33,720 nt of DNA from Schoenoplectus triqueter (lineage: Eukaryota > Streptophyta > Magnoliopsida > Poales > Cyperaceae), in NCBI GenBank assembly GCA_964058805.1, contig CAXKVV010001570.1, positions 1-33,720 on the forward strand. The letters are read 5' to 3'. A program made the translations under genes and the position numbers. Position 1 is the stretch's first letter. Each line of letters begins with the position of its first letter. Positions 17,621 to 28,335 of this stretch are shown here, piece after piece. The notes under the pieces were generated by a model. It was not told the DNA's origin. It was given only the letters and a program-made list of their open reading frames with translations, and ran no database searches.

Positions 17621-20600
17621 TTAGGTGCTGGCTTGAGAACGCAAACCAGGGAAGTTCTGCTGTGAATCCACACTGAGAGATTGTGGGGCACCATATTTCT
17701 TGACAGGTTGGACTTGCCGGCGGGGCCCAACACGTTCACGAGGCATCTCTTGTTCTTCAGAGAAGTAATGTCCCTGACTTTGGGACCCACGAATTACAAG
17801 GATTGAAGTCTTCTTCTTCTTCTTCTTCTCCTTCTTCATCTTTTGAGCCATCTCAGTTTTCTCTGCTTCCATTTTCTGCGATTATGAAATAATAGATAAG
17901 ATAGAAGACTTACAATGACATGAGGTGCCAACCATTTTGGTACCTATTGTCATACAAAATTAAAATACATGTCATGAGGCACCAACCTGCTTATGTACAG
18001 GAATTAGAGACAAACTGTCATCCTCCTCCAAATTCTTTTTGAAGACGGCCACCATACCGTCAAATTCAGAACTCTCCACGACCCGTCTCTCAACTTTGGG
18101 AACTCCAAGAGCTTTCTTCTGCTCTTCTTTCATCCTTACGTACTCATCAAGAGTCATTTTCTATATTATATTAAATGAAAACAATATTAGATAACTAAAT
18201 AATAATGCTGATCAATGAATTAACATTTTCATACAATATAAGTTTCATAAACATAATTACAGGAATAAGAATTGTGTACCTTTCTATCTGATAGTCTGAT
18301 GTAATCTAAACCTTTAGATTTTTCATCCAAGAGTCTATCTCTCTCTTTAACTGCCCTGTCCAATGTTTCACTCCCCTTCTGATCTTGGGGCAAACCTTCT
18401 GCTCTTTTTACTGCTGCTTCTTTATCAGCTATAATTTCAGGAAACTTCGCAAGGAATTTCCTCTATTTAATAAGATCACACATAACAACAGGAAAGAGTT
18501 AGATATCAGGAAAGCTTACATCAACCAAAAGAAACCATTCAGATAAAAAAAATTAATTAGAAAAAATAATTAGTTAGATATCAGGAAAGCTTACATCAAC
18601 CAACAGAAACCATTCAGATAAAAAAATTAATTAGAAAAATAGTTTAATTACCCATTTCTCCTCCTCTTCAGGATCATATTTGAAATCCTTCATTTTTTTC
18701 TGAAAAGTTTCTTCCCTTAGCTCCCTGAAAATTAAATTCAATTATTCCATTAAAATACATTAAAATAAAAAAGGTGTAATAATTGAGAAGATTGACCGCA
18801 CGTAGGTACCTCTCTGATTTGCCTGAACTCCTCTCGGCCTTGTCACTGGCACCATCATCAGTGCCATTACTGCTAAAAGAGGAACTTTTAGAACGGTTCC
18901 CACCATTTTGGGACCTATTGTTATAACCATTATGAACATCACTTTGCCTGTAACCTTGTGGACCGTTGTCTCCGTTCTGGTACTGCGAGTAGTTGGAGTA
19001 GCCAACCCTCTGACCATTGGCCCCGTTTTGGTACTGCGAGTAGCCACCCCTTGAGTTTACATTATTTGCATTCACAAAGTTATTAACTCTCTCTTTCCCT
19101 GAAATTTCAAAATTGTAATACATTATTTTTAGCTTGTAAAATCAATTACTGCATCCTATTATATACCAAAAAATTAAATTACACAAAAATAGTATAGTTG
19201 GAAATTATTTTGCTTAATAAGCTCACCTCTCTGCTGGCCATTGGCCCTGTTCTGGTACTGTGAGTAATTGGAATAGCCACTCCTCGAATTTACAGTATTT
19301 GCTTTGACAACAGTATTATTAACTTTCTCCTTCCCTGAAAATCCAAGATTGCAAATGCTCATTAGAAGGTTGCTAAAGCTAATTATAGAATTCACATATT
19401 TACCAATATCATAATCAGATTAATTTACTTGGAAAGTATTGTTTTTTTAGTGATATTGCTTACAACTAAAAACAGTAATAATATGGCAAAAATTGAAACT
19501 TGCTCCAAGCTATGTTATTGTCAAACAAAATATATATCCTAATTAAGACCAAATCAGACTAGCTACAACAAATTGCAAGAGTTTACCAGAACTAAAGATT
19601 GGTGGTTTCAATTTGGAACAGGGACAAGTGAAAATTATATTAATACCCTTAGTAGAGGTCTTCCCCTTCTTGGACTTATCTAGTTTTGATTCTACAGACG
19701 CCTGCTTCAATTGTTCAGCTGCCTTGGTGATTGTTTCATCACCGGAATCTCCATCAAAAAGTGCTTCAAAAGGATTTGATTGTGGGACTTTGACGTGATC
19801 TGAATTTGGTTATTTTTAAAATCATTAAAAGAAATAAGAGGAAAAATAACAAAATTTATTTATGCACAATTGTATGAGGAGGTGAAACACAACAATAAGA
19901 GAAATCAAATAACGAAATTAATTAATTTATTGCACAAGTTGTAAGGACATGTCAAACAAATAAGAGAAGACGACGGATAAAAAAATTATACTGGTTCTAA
20001 GTACATTCATATTTCTCTATTATATTTACTCCACCATGAGAAACTAAGCATGAATTTAAAAAAAAGATATAACCAACTATTTCTGAAAAAAAAAGAATAA
20101 ACTTCCAATAGGTTTTCAAAGAGCTAAATACGATTAAATTAATAAATTTAATAAATGAAATCAAACTTAACATTTGATCATCTAATTAGAAAAATGAAAT
20201 AAGCGTTCTGCATGGTTTCAATGATCCTTGTTCAAATTCAATAAGTGAAATGTTCATATGTTCTTCATCATTTCGACATTATGTGAATTAAATTTGAATC
20301 AATTTAAAATTTCATGGATTATTTATTGAAAACCGTTTATACAAAATAGTTACAGATTTTTAATTATTTGATGAAATAATACTATTAAACATTATAAACG
20401 ACAATAAACAGTTAAGTAATATGACGAACTTTAAAGTATTATCAGAGTTGTTTGCATAAAATTTTGAGTCATTAAAATACGCTGCAAGAACCTAAGATAT
20501 AATGTACTCTTTAAATAATAGGAAACTGATTGTGAATAAGGATTCAAAAAGGCGCAATATAGTTTTATATGATTTTAAGAAAAAAAAATGAAAAAAATGA

Positions 20601-20677
20601 AAAATATAAATATAAATTTGAATATACGCTATAAAATTTGCAATACCTTTTGCAGATTTACTGTCTACTCTGTCCAT
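17621..20677 (-). CDS. RGGA/Stm1/HABP4-family RNA-binding protein
   Basis: An eight-exon model on the minus strand: 20677-20647, 19799-19647, 19334-19227, 19098-18810, 18724-18652, 18462-18280, 18160-17987 and 17875-17621. All introns are GT-AG and phases agree across every junction, giving 421 residues. The amino end carries NPFEALFDGD, like the Stm1-type NPFDLL start of plant RGGA proteins. The middle is Gly/Asn/Gln/Tyr-rich with repeated YSQYQN units. An acidic-basic helical segment follows, then MTLDEYVRMKEEQKKALG, the hallmark of the HABP4/PAI-RBP1 domain, and a carboxy end with FPGL like the FPSLG tail of RGGA. Family members bind RNA and ribosomes and act in translation and stress responses. 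It has only one RGG triplet, unlike canonical RGGA, so it is a divergent member. A poly-Lys run in exon 8 comes from a (CTT)n repeat. Confidence 0.8.
18498..18647. repeat. 75-bp tandem duplication in an intron
   Basis: Two adjacent copies starting gttagatatcaggaaagctt (18498 and 18573) differ by very few bases. Both lie in the intron between exons 5 and 6 of the RGGA-like gene, just upstream of the exon 5 donor in plus coordinates. Confidence 0.85.
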
Positions 20678-20826
20678 GATCCAATCTTCACTCTCTGTGT
20701 CTCTGGAGTTGGAGATCTCTCAGATTTTTTTTTTCAGAAAGAAATTATCTTCTTTTTTTCAAAACAAAATTATCTTTGAAATTCCCTGAAAGGGGAACAA
20801 TGGAGAAATGAGAAACTGTACAGGGC

Positions 20827-20835
20827 TTTTAAATA
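20827..20835 (-). promoter_or_regulatory. TATA-like box of RGGA-like gene
   Basis: Minus-strand tatttaaaa lies about 150 bp upstream of the ATG at 20677, a plausible spacing for a core promoter plus a 5' leader of about 120 bp. It is based on position and motif only. Confidence 0.4.
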
Positions 20836-20839
20836 GATA

Positions 20840-21680
20840 GAGAGGTTGGCGGTGTTGAAATTGGAGGCGATTTCGAAACTTTCTTTAGGAACAAGCATGT
20901 TAATTTTTAGGAAAGCATTAATTAAATATTTTTAGAAAGATAAGAAATAGATTTCTATTTAATGTCTTCAGTATTTACAGGCATAGTGGGGTGAAATTAT
21001 TTTCTAAAAAATTCTGTAAGCTTAACAAATTCACGAAATTTTATTAATAAGTAAGATAATTAATGAGATCACTCTAATGTTGCATACATAAACACTTAAT
21101 CACTCAAACAATTAATGGGAAAAAATTTAGAATTTGCTAATAATGTTTAATAATTATCTCATGTATTGTCATTATCATTAACTAATAAAATAAAATTACA
21201 TAATTTACATAACGTTAATGCATTTTTTTTTAATATATAACAATGGCCTAATGATTTTTTTCCCTCAAAGAATGGTCTACGATTCGGCACCCGCATATCC
21301 CAAATAACAAGTTGGATTTTGTGAATGGTTTTTAATTATAGTCATGCACTACATGCGTATAATTTGGCAGATTTAGAATATTAAATAAATAAATAAATAC
21401 ATGATAGGAGATATACGATGCGAAAATCACAGTGTAGGTGTTATTACATATCAATATATCTCTTGTTTAATTTTACATCTAGATGTTATTCATTTTCCGA
21501 TTTGAAACTAAATTTTTTAATGGAGCTGGCTGATTTGGAATTTCTTGACTGTCAAAATAATTGTAGTTAGAACTGCGTGCCCAATTTGCGGCGAGAAATT
21601 AATTTAGTTTATACACGCACCCGGAATACCCCACTAAAAATTACAATTTAATCTTTCACGCCTAATTTGATCCCTAGACA
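20840..21680. other. AT-rich intergenic DNA
   Basis: Upstream flank of the RGGA-like gene. Long A/T runs and no plausible ORF or structured RNA. Nothing recognised. Confidence 0.55.
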
Positions 21681-21682
21681 TC

Positions 21683-22140
21683 GTTTTAAGGGCTGGATCA
21701 GATTCGGATCCGACTTCTTAAGAGCCGGATCTGATAAATCTACAGAGTCGGATAAAGATCAAATTTGATAAGAGTTTTAAAAGAATCAGATTTGTCTATC
21801 TTTTTAGAGAGTCAATCCGGTTCTTTTCAAGTCCTTTGAACCTAAGAACCGGATTTAAAAAGGTTTTATTATTTTAAATTTTTTTTAATTTTCAAATGTA
21901 ACTAAAGTATAATATAAAATATTTAAAAAATAAAATAAATTTTATAATTGTAAATATAAAAAAATAACATTTTGTGTTTTAGTATTGTTTTAATATTTTT
22001 TCCTTTTTTTATATTTTTAAATATAATTAAAATACAATGATTTGATAAAGGTTGGGTCGGATTTAAAAAGGATCGAGTTTGAATGGATCAAATTGAAAGT
22101 GGAACATTTTTTTAGAGTTGGATCCGATCCTTATCTTTAT
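21683..22140. repeat. GGATC-rich dispersed repeat, copy 1
   Basis: Starts aagggctggatcagattcgg, contains cggataaagatcaaatttga, then an AT-rich core, then gggtcggatttaaaaaggat and a GGATCCGATCC end. The same phrases recur at 27672-27930 and 29390-29590. It is non-coding and its transposon class is unknown. Confidence 0.6.
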
Positions 22141-22723
22141 GTTATTTTTAATATGTAAAAGGATATTATTTTGATAGTTTTTTATTAGATAAGAATATAT
22201 ATTAAATTATTATTATTATTCTTTAAAACCCGATTAATTAATGAATTTAAACCCGATAATTTATTACAATCCGATAATTGACCCCCTGACTGAAATCCTA
22301 CATCTGACGCTAGATATACTCTAACCTGATTGCTATGTCAGAAGCACCTTGTACTCGTGAAAGTCAGGTGCTTAATGGTGTGTACGATGGATTTTGTGGA
22401 CTGTGCAAACATGAAGAGAGTGCGGATGAAGATGGAATAAAGAAGAAGAAGACGTGGTAGATGTAATGGTGGGAAGGGGATGGGATCTTTTCGGAAATTA
22501 ATATTTCACAAATTAATTTATTCTAAGTTATCATCACATAAAACAGAGATTGCTATTAATTAATTTTCAATATTGAGCACAAAAGAGGGTACAAATGCTA
22601 ACTTGCAAGCCCCAACACGGATGACACAAAATCCAATTCCAAGTTTCTAACCCGATCAATATACCCTCTTGAGCCAAACAAGACATTTCTTGGCAATTTA
22701 CTCTCTAACCAACTCTGCATTTC
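22141..22723. other. Intergenic, no gene seen
   Basis: No frame with protein-like character. A short GAAGAAGAAG run occurs at about 22440. The right edge is the left target-site copy of the LINE. Confidence 0.5.
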
Positions 22724-22739
22724 AACTATTTTATGGATT

Positions 22740-23345
22740 GTCACCACCAATCAAATTTCAACTCACTTAAAAGGCAAGCAAGCAATGGCACCGGCGACAC
22801 ATTCTGGCCTCCGCCGTAGCCACCGGATTGTCAAACAACATCCTCTCTTTCTGGGCTTAATCGCCATCCCTACCAAAACCAAAACACTCCAGAAATCCAG
22901 GACTACTCCAAAAGCGCTTAAGCTAGCTATTGCAGCCGCCGGCCTTACCGAGAGCCTAGCACAGGAAGCGGTAGACGGAGACCCCCTTCAGGAAGAAATC
23001 ATTCAGCATATCAAGCAGTTGGTGTCCTTGCCGACAACCAAAGGAATGACGCAAACCCCCCCTGTCCATTCTACAAACTTCTGCTGCACCAAACACACCC
23101 GCTGCCCCATGCCCCTAAGCAGTGATCCGCCCCAGCCATCAAAATACCCTGGAACTGCAGCCAGCATTGAGCACCAAGGACCATGTCAGGAGCACCGCCC
23201 ACTGACCTTGCAAGACCTGGGCTTTCCATTATCTGATGAAGAGGAGATGGAGTATAATAAGGCAATGGAAGGAATCGACTTGGATGACCTTGACGCAGAC
23301 ACAGAAGTTGAGGACCTCTTGGATGAAGTAGATAGGAGCCAATGA
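22740..23345 (+). CDS. LINE ORF1 carboxy-terminal part (partial)
   Basis: The frame is open from the LINE's 5' edge at 22740 and has an ATG at 22785, giving 186 residues to the stop at 23345. The start is basic (SGLRRSHRIVKQ), resembling the basic tail of plant LINE ORF1 proteins. The middle has Cys/His residues without a regular zinc knuckle, and the end is strongly acidic (SDEEEMEYNKAMEGIDLDDL). It lies about 150 bp upstream of ORF2 on the same strand. Assignment as ORF1 rests mainly on position; no conserved domain is visible. It could also be a separate acidic protein captured by the element. Confidence 0.5.
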   Translation, partial: VTTNQISTHLKGKQAMAPATHSGLRRSHRIVKQHPLFLGLIAIPTKTKTLQKSRTTPKALKLAIAAAGLTESLAQEAVDGDPLQEEIIQHIKQLVSLPTTKGMTQTPPVHSTNFCCTKHTRCPMPLSSDPPQPSKYPGTAASIEHQGPCQEHRPLTLQDLGFPLSDEEEMEYNKAMEGIDLDDLDADTEVEDLLDEVDRSQ

Positions 23346-23499
23346 TGCTAGGCAACAAGGTCGGAACTCAAGCATAGCAATGAAACCGACTCTAGGCGCT
23401 CAGGGTCCCATGATATAGTAGCGCTTTTAAGACTTTATGCTAGTATGCTAGTACCGTAGTCATCTTTTTGTTTAGGATTAGGGTAAACTTCATTAAATG

Positions 23500-24414
23500 A
23501 ATGTAGGCAACTTAGCCATTTTGTCATGGAATGTGCAAGGTATGGGAGACCCGAACAAATATGTTGTTATCAAGGACACGGTTTAGGAATCTAATGCACT
23601 CATATTTTATTTTTAAGAAACCAAACTAAGTAATTTCTCACTTGCCAAATTCTACTTGTTTGCCCCCCCCCCCCCCCCCCCCCCCCCGGCATTTCATAAC
23701 ATTGCAGCTACTGATGTCATTGGCTCTCAAGGGGGAACACTCACAGCATGGCACTCCTCACTTACCCTCTCACACTCTTACAACCTTACCTTATCAACAA
23801 CCGTCATGCTCGTCAATAGCCTGGATTTTGCATTTATGGTAACCAATGTTTATGGGCCAACATTAGGTGACCGCAAGTTAGAATTCCTACATGAACTACG
23901 CATAATCGGGTGTATGCACGACTTGCCATGGGTCTTGTTAGGGGACTTCAACATGCTACGGGTTCCCGACGAAACTACTGTAGCTAACCCCAACTTACAG
24001 TACATGACCGATTTTAACCAACTTATCTCGGACCTAAGCATGAACGAACTACCTCTAATAGGAAGAACCTACACATGGTCTAATAAACGCTCTGCTCCAT
24101 CATTCTCGAAGCTAGATCGGACTTTGTTGTCCAGTCACTAGGCCATGTTAATCACCCATGCACCCTACCTAATAGACCCATCTGCCACAACTTCTGACCA
24201 CATCCCATTGCTGCTTCGGTTCAAGAAAATAGATGGAACCCAATCCAGAAGTTACCGATTTGAGAAATTTTGGCTCATGTCGGACAAAGCAAGGGAAATA
24301 ATTCTAAGAGCATGGCACTCTATACAACTCACACCGAATATTGCACTCAATATCATCAAAAAATTTATCAAAGTGCGCAAGGAAACCACAGCATGGGAAA
24401 AAACTAAATTCTGA
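23500..24414 (+). pseudogene. LINE ORF2 endonuclease part, broken
   Basis: Begins NLAILSWNVQGMGDP, the standard start of plant L1 ORF2, and keeps ETKLS with the metal-binding Glu, but two stops occur before 23620. After a run of 25 C residues (23663-23687) the endonuclease continues: VTNVYGPTLGDRK, LLGDFNMLR with catalytic Asp/Asn, TYTWSNKR, and after a stop at 24139-24141, TTSDHIPLLLRF with the Ser-Asp-His motif. This enzyme would nick target DNA to prime reverse transcription. Confidence 0.83.
23663..23687. repeat. Poly-C homopolymer (25 nt)
   Basis: A pure run of 25 C on the plus strand within the LINE endonuclease region. It lies next to a frame disruption, so it probably expanded or was inserted after the element arrived. 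Exact length in the source genome may be affected by sequencing. Confidence 0.8.
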
Positions 24415-24419
24415 GGTAC

Positions 24420-24900
24420 CAAAACCCTGATGCAACGAACTAAGCATATTATCAGAATACTTGACATTGCAGAAGAATCCCGTAATCTAAACAACTCAGA
24501 GATGTAGCTCCACATTGACTTGAGGGTACACATCTACAACTTATCATGAATGCAAGAGACAAAGTGGAAACAACGAGCCAGTGCCAGTTGGCTCAAAAAT
24601 GGGGATAATAACACACAAGATTATCACGCATATGTCTCAACAAAACACATCACCAAATTCATCACGCGCATCACCTCACAAACAAATAACCCTCAACAAT
24701 AGCAACCTATAGTCCTAAACCAAACACCGCTAATTCTACAAAAATTCACATGCCACTACAAAGAGCTGCTAGGAGTCAAGCACAACGGCCCAATCTAACC
24801 CGACCTGACAGCCCTCTATCAAGCTGAACCTCAGCCGTAAGCAACAACTAGCCAATTCACAGGCAACAACGACCATCTCCGAGCCCTCATTGTCCCCATA
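24420..24900 (+). pseudogene. LINE ORF2 linker, heavily decayed
   Basis: Between endonuclease and RT the frame is broken by several stops and shifts, yet fragments such as RASASWLKNGDNNTQDYHAY, resembling the conserved W-x-x-x-GD-x-N-T-x-F-FH motif of plant LINEs, can be read around 24575-24630. Confidence 0.6.
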
Positions 24901-26060
24901 ACACTAGAAGAAGTCAAGCAGGCCGTGTTTGCACTATCAAACGACAAGGCATCGGGACCGGACGGATTCACCACTGAATTCTTCAAAACGTACTGGGATA
25001 TAATAAGGGATGACCTATATCAAGCCATAGTTGCATTCTACCATAATGTATTGGATCTCTTGCGTATAAACCAGGCTCACATAACCCTAATCCCCAAGAA
25101 GAACGTGTCTGAGATGGTAACTGACTTTTCACCAATTAGTGTACTCTCAGCACTACCGAAGATAATCACCAAAATCCTTACAATAAGACTACAACACTTC
25201 ATGCCATCGCTAATACACCAGAATCAAACAACGTTCGTCAAAGGGAGGCAACTGATGCAAACCTTTTCTGAAAGAGAGTGGATAACACATCTGCACAAGG
25301 AGCATATCCCGACCGTCTTCCTAAAAATCAATTTTGCAAAGACCTTTCATACATTATCCTGGGAATATCTCTTTGAGGTCTTACGTGCCAGGGGGTTCCC
25401 CGCACTATGGATCTCATGGATAAAGAACATTCTGATCTCCTCTACATCGCAATTGAAAGTTAACGGCCTAAAAAGCAGCTATTTCTATTACCAGCGGGGC
25501 TTGCGATAGGGGGACCTCTTATCCCCATTGTTTTTCATAATAGCAACTGATACCTTACAAACCTAATGCAACGAACATCCCAAAACCTAATCTCACTGCC
25601 AAACTTTCAAACAATAACATTGCAATTTGCAGACGACACGGTTATCATCACACTGGCACACGCAAAGAACCTCAAGCTAATTAAAACCACTCTCCAAATT
25701 TTTAGGCAAGTCTCGAGCCTAAAAATAAACCTATCTAAGAGCGGATTCCTTCCCATTGTTGTCCTGAAAAAACCTTATACCCATAATTCAAGCTATCATG
25801 CAATGCCCAAGAATAAACCTCCCAACCGCTTACCTAGGGTTGCCGCTAACAATAAACAAACTGAACAAACAAGCGTATCTTCTCCTCATCTCCAAAGCTC
25901 AGCAAAGATACGATGGGTTCGCGGTAAAGCATTTCTCTCCGACGGGAAGGGCGATCCTCATAAACATCGTACTCAAACGCAATGCCACTACACTTCATGC
26001 AGGCGTTCATGCTGCCCACATGGGTACTCCAAACATTAAACAAAATTAACAAAAGATTTC
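24901..26060 (+). pseudogene. LINE ORF2 reverse transcriptase, broken
   Basis: Starts DKASGPDGFTTEFFKTYWDI, the usual RT entry of plant L1 elements, and continues HITLIPKKN, FVKGRQL and GLR to a TAG at 25507 (a Gln in most relatives, GLRQGDPLSP). After a shift the polymerase motif reads FADDTVI (about 25627-25647) and SSLKINLSKSG follows. Another shift near 25780-25800 leads to LPTAYLGLPLTINKLNK and SPTGRAILINIVL. The catalytic Asp pair is preserved but the enzyme cannot be made intact. Confidence 0.85.
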
Positions 26061-26187
26061 TATGACGAGGTAAGGCAAAAAAATACTCAGGGGACACTGT
26101 CTTGTGTCATGGGAATGAGTCACCATGCCCAAGCGCTTCGGGGGCCTAACGATAACAGACTTGCAACTATAAAATAAAGCGCTACTC

Positions 26188-26898
26188 TTGAAATGGTTAT
26201 GGGCGGCAAATAATGGTGAAACATCGCTCTGGTCCGACACACTCACGGCGGTGGGCTCCACATTGCCGCTACACCATTCAACACTACCTCCAACAACCAC
26301 CTCTTTCTTTGTACGATGCCTAGCGGCCTTGCAACCAATTATGGACACAACGACACACACGGACAATCAAGGATTCCTGCGATGGAATCTCATGTCCACT
26401 CAGGCATTCACAGTCAAATCAGTGTACAAACTCCTCAACGACCTAAGTATCCCCATCCCAACACTGCACATAATATGGAAACATAAGCTACCTCCAAAAA
26501 TCAAAATGTTCTTATGGTTTATAATGCTAAATAAAATACAAACTGCGGAAAATCTCTATCACAAAGGGTGGCCGGCGATAACAAATTGCATCATGTGTGT
26601 TAATCACACAGGAGAATCAACGGACCATCTCTTCCACACCTGCACAACGATGAGGCTCCTTGCAATAGACCTCTTTGGATCCACGGGCCTGGAAAGGTGC
26701 GACAGCGTAAGTGAAGCATGGCTTCTTGCTTGCCAATCAGGGCTGCAAGTAAAGTGGGTAGCAATGATTTGGACCGTTTGGAAGGAGTGTAACAGACGGA
26801 TCTTCCAGCAAGAACGGAGGAACCTACACAGCTTAAAGATGGAGCTGCACTCATATTGTACCCAATGGGAAATGCTACAAGGGCCAGGGGAACAGTAA
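26188..26898 (+). pseudogene. LINE ORF2 carboxy end with zf-RVT domain
   Basis: The frame encodes a spacer and then the zinc-binding RT-associated domain: FTVKSVYKLL, WKHKLPPKIKMFLWFIMLNK, TAENLYHKGW, CIMC, ESTDHLFHTC. These residues match the zf-RVT pattern found at the end of plant LINE ORF2. Frames between 26040 and 26188 are disrupted. It stops at 26898, followed by the LINE 3' UTR. Confidence 0.85.
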
Positions 26899-27079
26899 TT
26901 AGAATTGTAAATAAGTCTACTAGGATCATCACAATTATGGTCAGTTCGTAAGACACAATTAGCTATGTGATATAATGTACTTCTTTCTTCCTTATCTGTA
27001 ACTCTTTTTATTTATCATTAATAAAATGTTAATAGTAGATCTTTCACCTACTACTTAAAAAACTATTTTACGGATGGAG

Positions 27080-27665
27080 CACTTCCACCACAAACAACAG
27101 GGGGAGGAGAGGTTATTTTAGACATGTACTTAATTATTATTTTTTATATTAAAATTATATTATTTTTATATTAGAGTGATAAAATTAAAAACTATTTAAA
27201 TTTGGAGTGGCATTTAATTAAATTAAAATTTTGAAGTGATATTTTTAAAAATTCTCAACTTTGGAATGACATTTAACAAAATTTCCCTATAAAAATATTT
27301 TAGTTATTAATAATTAAAAATGTAATTATTTTATGAGATAATACTTACCATGATGAAATGCATACTAAAATTTTGTTTTATTCAAGTATTTTTGAGAAAT
27401 TAATTGAAAATTTTATTTGAAAAATTCTTGTAAAACTCATATATCAGATTTTGTTTAACCTTATTTTTAATTAATTTATGAACTACCAAAAATTACAGTA
27501 TTTCCCCTTCTTTAAAATTTTTCTGACTCGGTGACTAATTTTACAAACGCTAATTATTTTTTATTTATTTTTTTCTTGAGAACGAGCAAATACGTACTTT
27601 GATAGTTGCTGCTGCTAGCAATAGTTACAGAGATTATACCTCTTGGCCTTGCTCTATGTATGTAT
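27080..27665. other. AT-rich intergenic with short degenerate repeats
   Basis: Phrases like ttggagtggcatttaa, tttgaagtgatattttt and ttggaatgacatttaac recur within 27200-27290 and echo sequence at 2300-2400, suggesting an old dispersed repeat. No gene seen. Confidence 0.45.
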
Positions 27666-27671
27666 CATCCT

Positions 27672-27930
27672 CAAGGGCTGGGTCGGGCTTTTCGAAGGCC
27701 GGATCTAACAGGCTTATGAGAGGACCGGATCTAACAGGTTTACGAGAGAGCCGGGCCTAGCGGGCTTACGAGAAGACCGGATAAGGATCAAATTTGATAA
27801 GAACTTTTAGAGGGCTAAGTTCAAAGGACTTGATTTTTAAAGGGTAAGTTCGATCCTTGAGAATCTCGGTCTTTATCAAGCTCCCCGGAATCTAAGAGAC
27901 AGGTGAGAGCAGAGTAAGGGCCGGATACAT
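27672..27930. repeat. GGATC-rich dispersed repeat, copy 2 left part
   Basis: Contains aagggctgggtcgggctttt, three accggatctaacagg-like units and ccggataaggatcaaatttg, the last almost identical to part of copy 1. The right part probably lies at about 29235-29590, beyond the MITE array. Confidence 0.55.
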
Positions 27931-27947
27931 ATATATATAGAGAGAGA

Positions 27948-28308
27948 TGTGCGTTATAAAGTATAAAATACTTCGTACTTCACACTTATATCTCATGTTT
28001 TAAAATTTAAATGAACGATTCAAACCGTTAAATATGATTTCATATCAAAATCTCCTTAATGATTTTGCTATTTATTTAAAGAGATAGAAAATCATTGATA
28101 TTGAATGGTTCAGAAAACCTCAAATCAATAAATTTTGTAGCCCTTTAAAAAAAATAAAAAAATATAAAAAATATAAAATTTGATCACCAAGGAGATTTTT
28201 ATATGAAGATCATATTTAACGGTTCAGATCATCCATTTGAATTTTGAAACATGAGATATAAGCGTGAAATACGAAGTATTTTGTGCTTTATAAAGCATAT
28301 TAGCACAC
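27948..28308. mobile_element. Foldback MITE A
   Basis: The two arms (about 115 bp each) are inverted copies: gcgttataaagtataaaata ... cttatatctcatg on the left pairs with catgagatataagcg ... ctttataaagc on the right. It is non-coding with an AT-rich loop and is flanked by (TA)n and (GA)n runs. It would fold into a long hairpin, and siRNA production is possible. Confidence 0.8.
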
Positions 28309-28335
28309 CTATATATATATATAAAGAGAGAGAGA

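Larger units (their letters stand above)
22724..27075 (+). mobile_element. 5'-truncated L1-type LINE with target-site duplication
   Basis: AACTATTTTATGGAT (22724-22738) and AACTATTTTACGGAT (27061-27075) form an imperfect 15-bp target-site duplication with one mismatch. The body (22739-27060) contains an ORF1 tail, then an ORF2 with AP-endonuclease, RT and a carboxy-terminal zf-RVT domain, all on the plus strand, and ends in an A-rich tail (cttaaaa). ORF2 has many stops and shifts, so the copy is inactive. The ORF1 frame is open right through the 5' junction, as expected for a copy truncated inside ORF1. Confidence 0.85.

Noticed and set aside
18498..18647. CRISPR-like repeat
   Set aside because: Only two adjacent copies without spacers, within a plant intron; it is a tandem duplication.
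18760..19047. 95-codon minus-strand frame overlapping exon 4 of the RGGA-like gene
   Set aside because: It is an alternative frame of the same exon; splice phases and family similarity support the other frame.
19577..19600. Micro-exon between RGGA-like exons 2 and 3 (ctttagTTCTGgtaaac)
   Set aside because: Five bases would break the phase that otherwise fits perfectly between exons 2 and 3.
20588..20779. Plus-strand frame at the RGGA-like first exon
   Set aside because: Lys/Ile/Asn-rich AT-driven frame antisense to a supported exon.
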